NCBI GenBank assembly: GCA_030597505.1
Contig: JAUVRS010000032.1
Span: 1-14,546, forward strand
Direction of reading: 5' to 3'
From: Desulfobacteraceae bacterium
GTDB taxonomy: Bacteria > Desulfobacterota > DSM-4660 > Desulfatiglandales > Desulfatiglandaceae
DNA: 14,546 nt
Shown here: one piece after another, positions 14,205-14,546 of the stretch
Layout of the letters: every line of letters starts with the position of its first letter
Numbering within the stretch: position 1 is the first letter of the stretch
Program-made: the position numbers and the translations under genes
Notes under the pieces: model-generated
The model's input: the letters and a program-made list of their open reading frames with translations, nothing else
Told to the model about the DNA's origin: nothing
Databases searched by the model: none

Positions 14205-14546
14205 ACCCCATTTTGGTTTGGCCAGATTCAGAGATTGGAAAAAAAGTCATTCTTGGACAGCTTATTAGGTGTTGGTGAAATCCGTGGTTTTATCACCTTG
14301 CAGGACCCGAAAGGTGGACCAGATCAGAAGATCCCGTTGAATGACTCCACCAGAGATATCTTCAGTAATATATATCGAAACAATGAAAACCCGTTCATCT
14401 TCCCTGGGAGGAAAAAAGGGAGTCATCTAACCGGTTGCAAAAAGAGCTTTAAACGGATTGCAAAGGCATCGGAACTACCGGCAGGCTTCCGCCCGTTACA
14501 CGATTTACGGCATGTGTACGCTTCAATGCTGGCAAGTTCTGGAAAA
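14199..14546 (+). pseudogene. Tyrosine recombinase (phage-type integrase), C-terminal fragment, cut by window edge
   Basis: The frame is open from 14199 (after a stop at 14196) to the window end. Homology is clear from about 14280: 'RGFITLQDPKGG' is the beta-hairpin with the catalytic lysine, and 'LHDLRHVYASMLASSG' (around 14496-14543) is box II with the HxxR residues. No N-terminal DNA-binding domains are present. Where box I, with its catalytic arginine, should stand, the frame reads 'LLGVGEIRGF', which lacks that arginine and joins the lysine hairpin too soon, suggesting an internal deletion. No credible start codon or ribosome binding site is seen. The final tyrosine would lie outside the window. 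Best reading: a decayed integrase gene left by a mobile element. Confidence 0.65.

Overview
The window (about 48% GC by eye, not computed) looks like bacterial DNA, most likely from an anaerobic, sulfur-metabolising Desulfobacterota ('Deltaproteobacteria')-type organism. That assignment is an inference from gene content: a membrane-linked HdrC/HdrB-type iron-sulfur oxidoreductase, TusA and DsrE/F/H-type sulfur-relay proteins, lipoate-binding proteins and a dedicated lipoate-assembly set. No rRNA, tRNA or CRISPR array was seen.

Layout. Bases 1-10696 hold fourteen plus-strand genes in one tightly packed run. It begins inside a gene for a membrane HdrE/NarI-HdrC-HdrB-type fusion with a CxxCH motif in its loop. 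A first sulfur-carrier module follows: TusA, lipoyl carrier LbpA1, DsrE-, DsrF- and DsrH-like proteins, and an LplA+LplB-type lipoate ligase. After a 95-base gap with a long imperfect inverted repeat comes a second, diverged module: DsrE', DsrF' and a very short DsrH', then a gap with an 11-base direct repeat, then a second lipoyl carrier (LbpA2). The run ends with a lipoate-assembly block: a radical-SAM protein (LipS1-like), an LplA+LplB ligase fused to a cysteine-rich DUF116 domain, an FAD oxidoreductase (LipT-like) and a second radical-SAM protein (LipS2-like). The genes from lbpA2 to lipS2 abut or overlap, which suggests translational coupling.

Bases 10697-10898 are a mostly empty convergent intergenic region with one possible 47-codon minus-strand ORF. 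A large soluble sensor histidine kinase with six PAS domains occupies 10899-14123 on the minus strand. The right edge (about 14199-14546) carries the C-terminal catalytic part of a tyrosine recombinase that looks degraded at its N-terminal side, so a mobile-element scar lies next to the locus.

How the genes may work together (inference). The assembly block would octanoylate or lipoylate LbpA1 and LbpA2 (LplAB ligases) and insert sulfur (LipS1/LipS2, with electrons perhaps from LipT). TusA and the DsrE/F/H-like proteins would pass persulfide sulfur to or from the lipoyl arms. The HdrCB-type subunit would exchange the resulting electrons with the quinone pool or a periplasmic cytochrome. This resembles the known sHdr-LbpA sulfur-oxidation system and the sLpl(AB)/LipS1/LipS2 lipoate pathway, but with a membrane HdrDE-like partner and a duplicated carrier-plus-relay set. 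That combination is the most interesting thing in the window.
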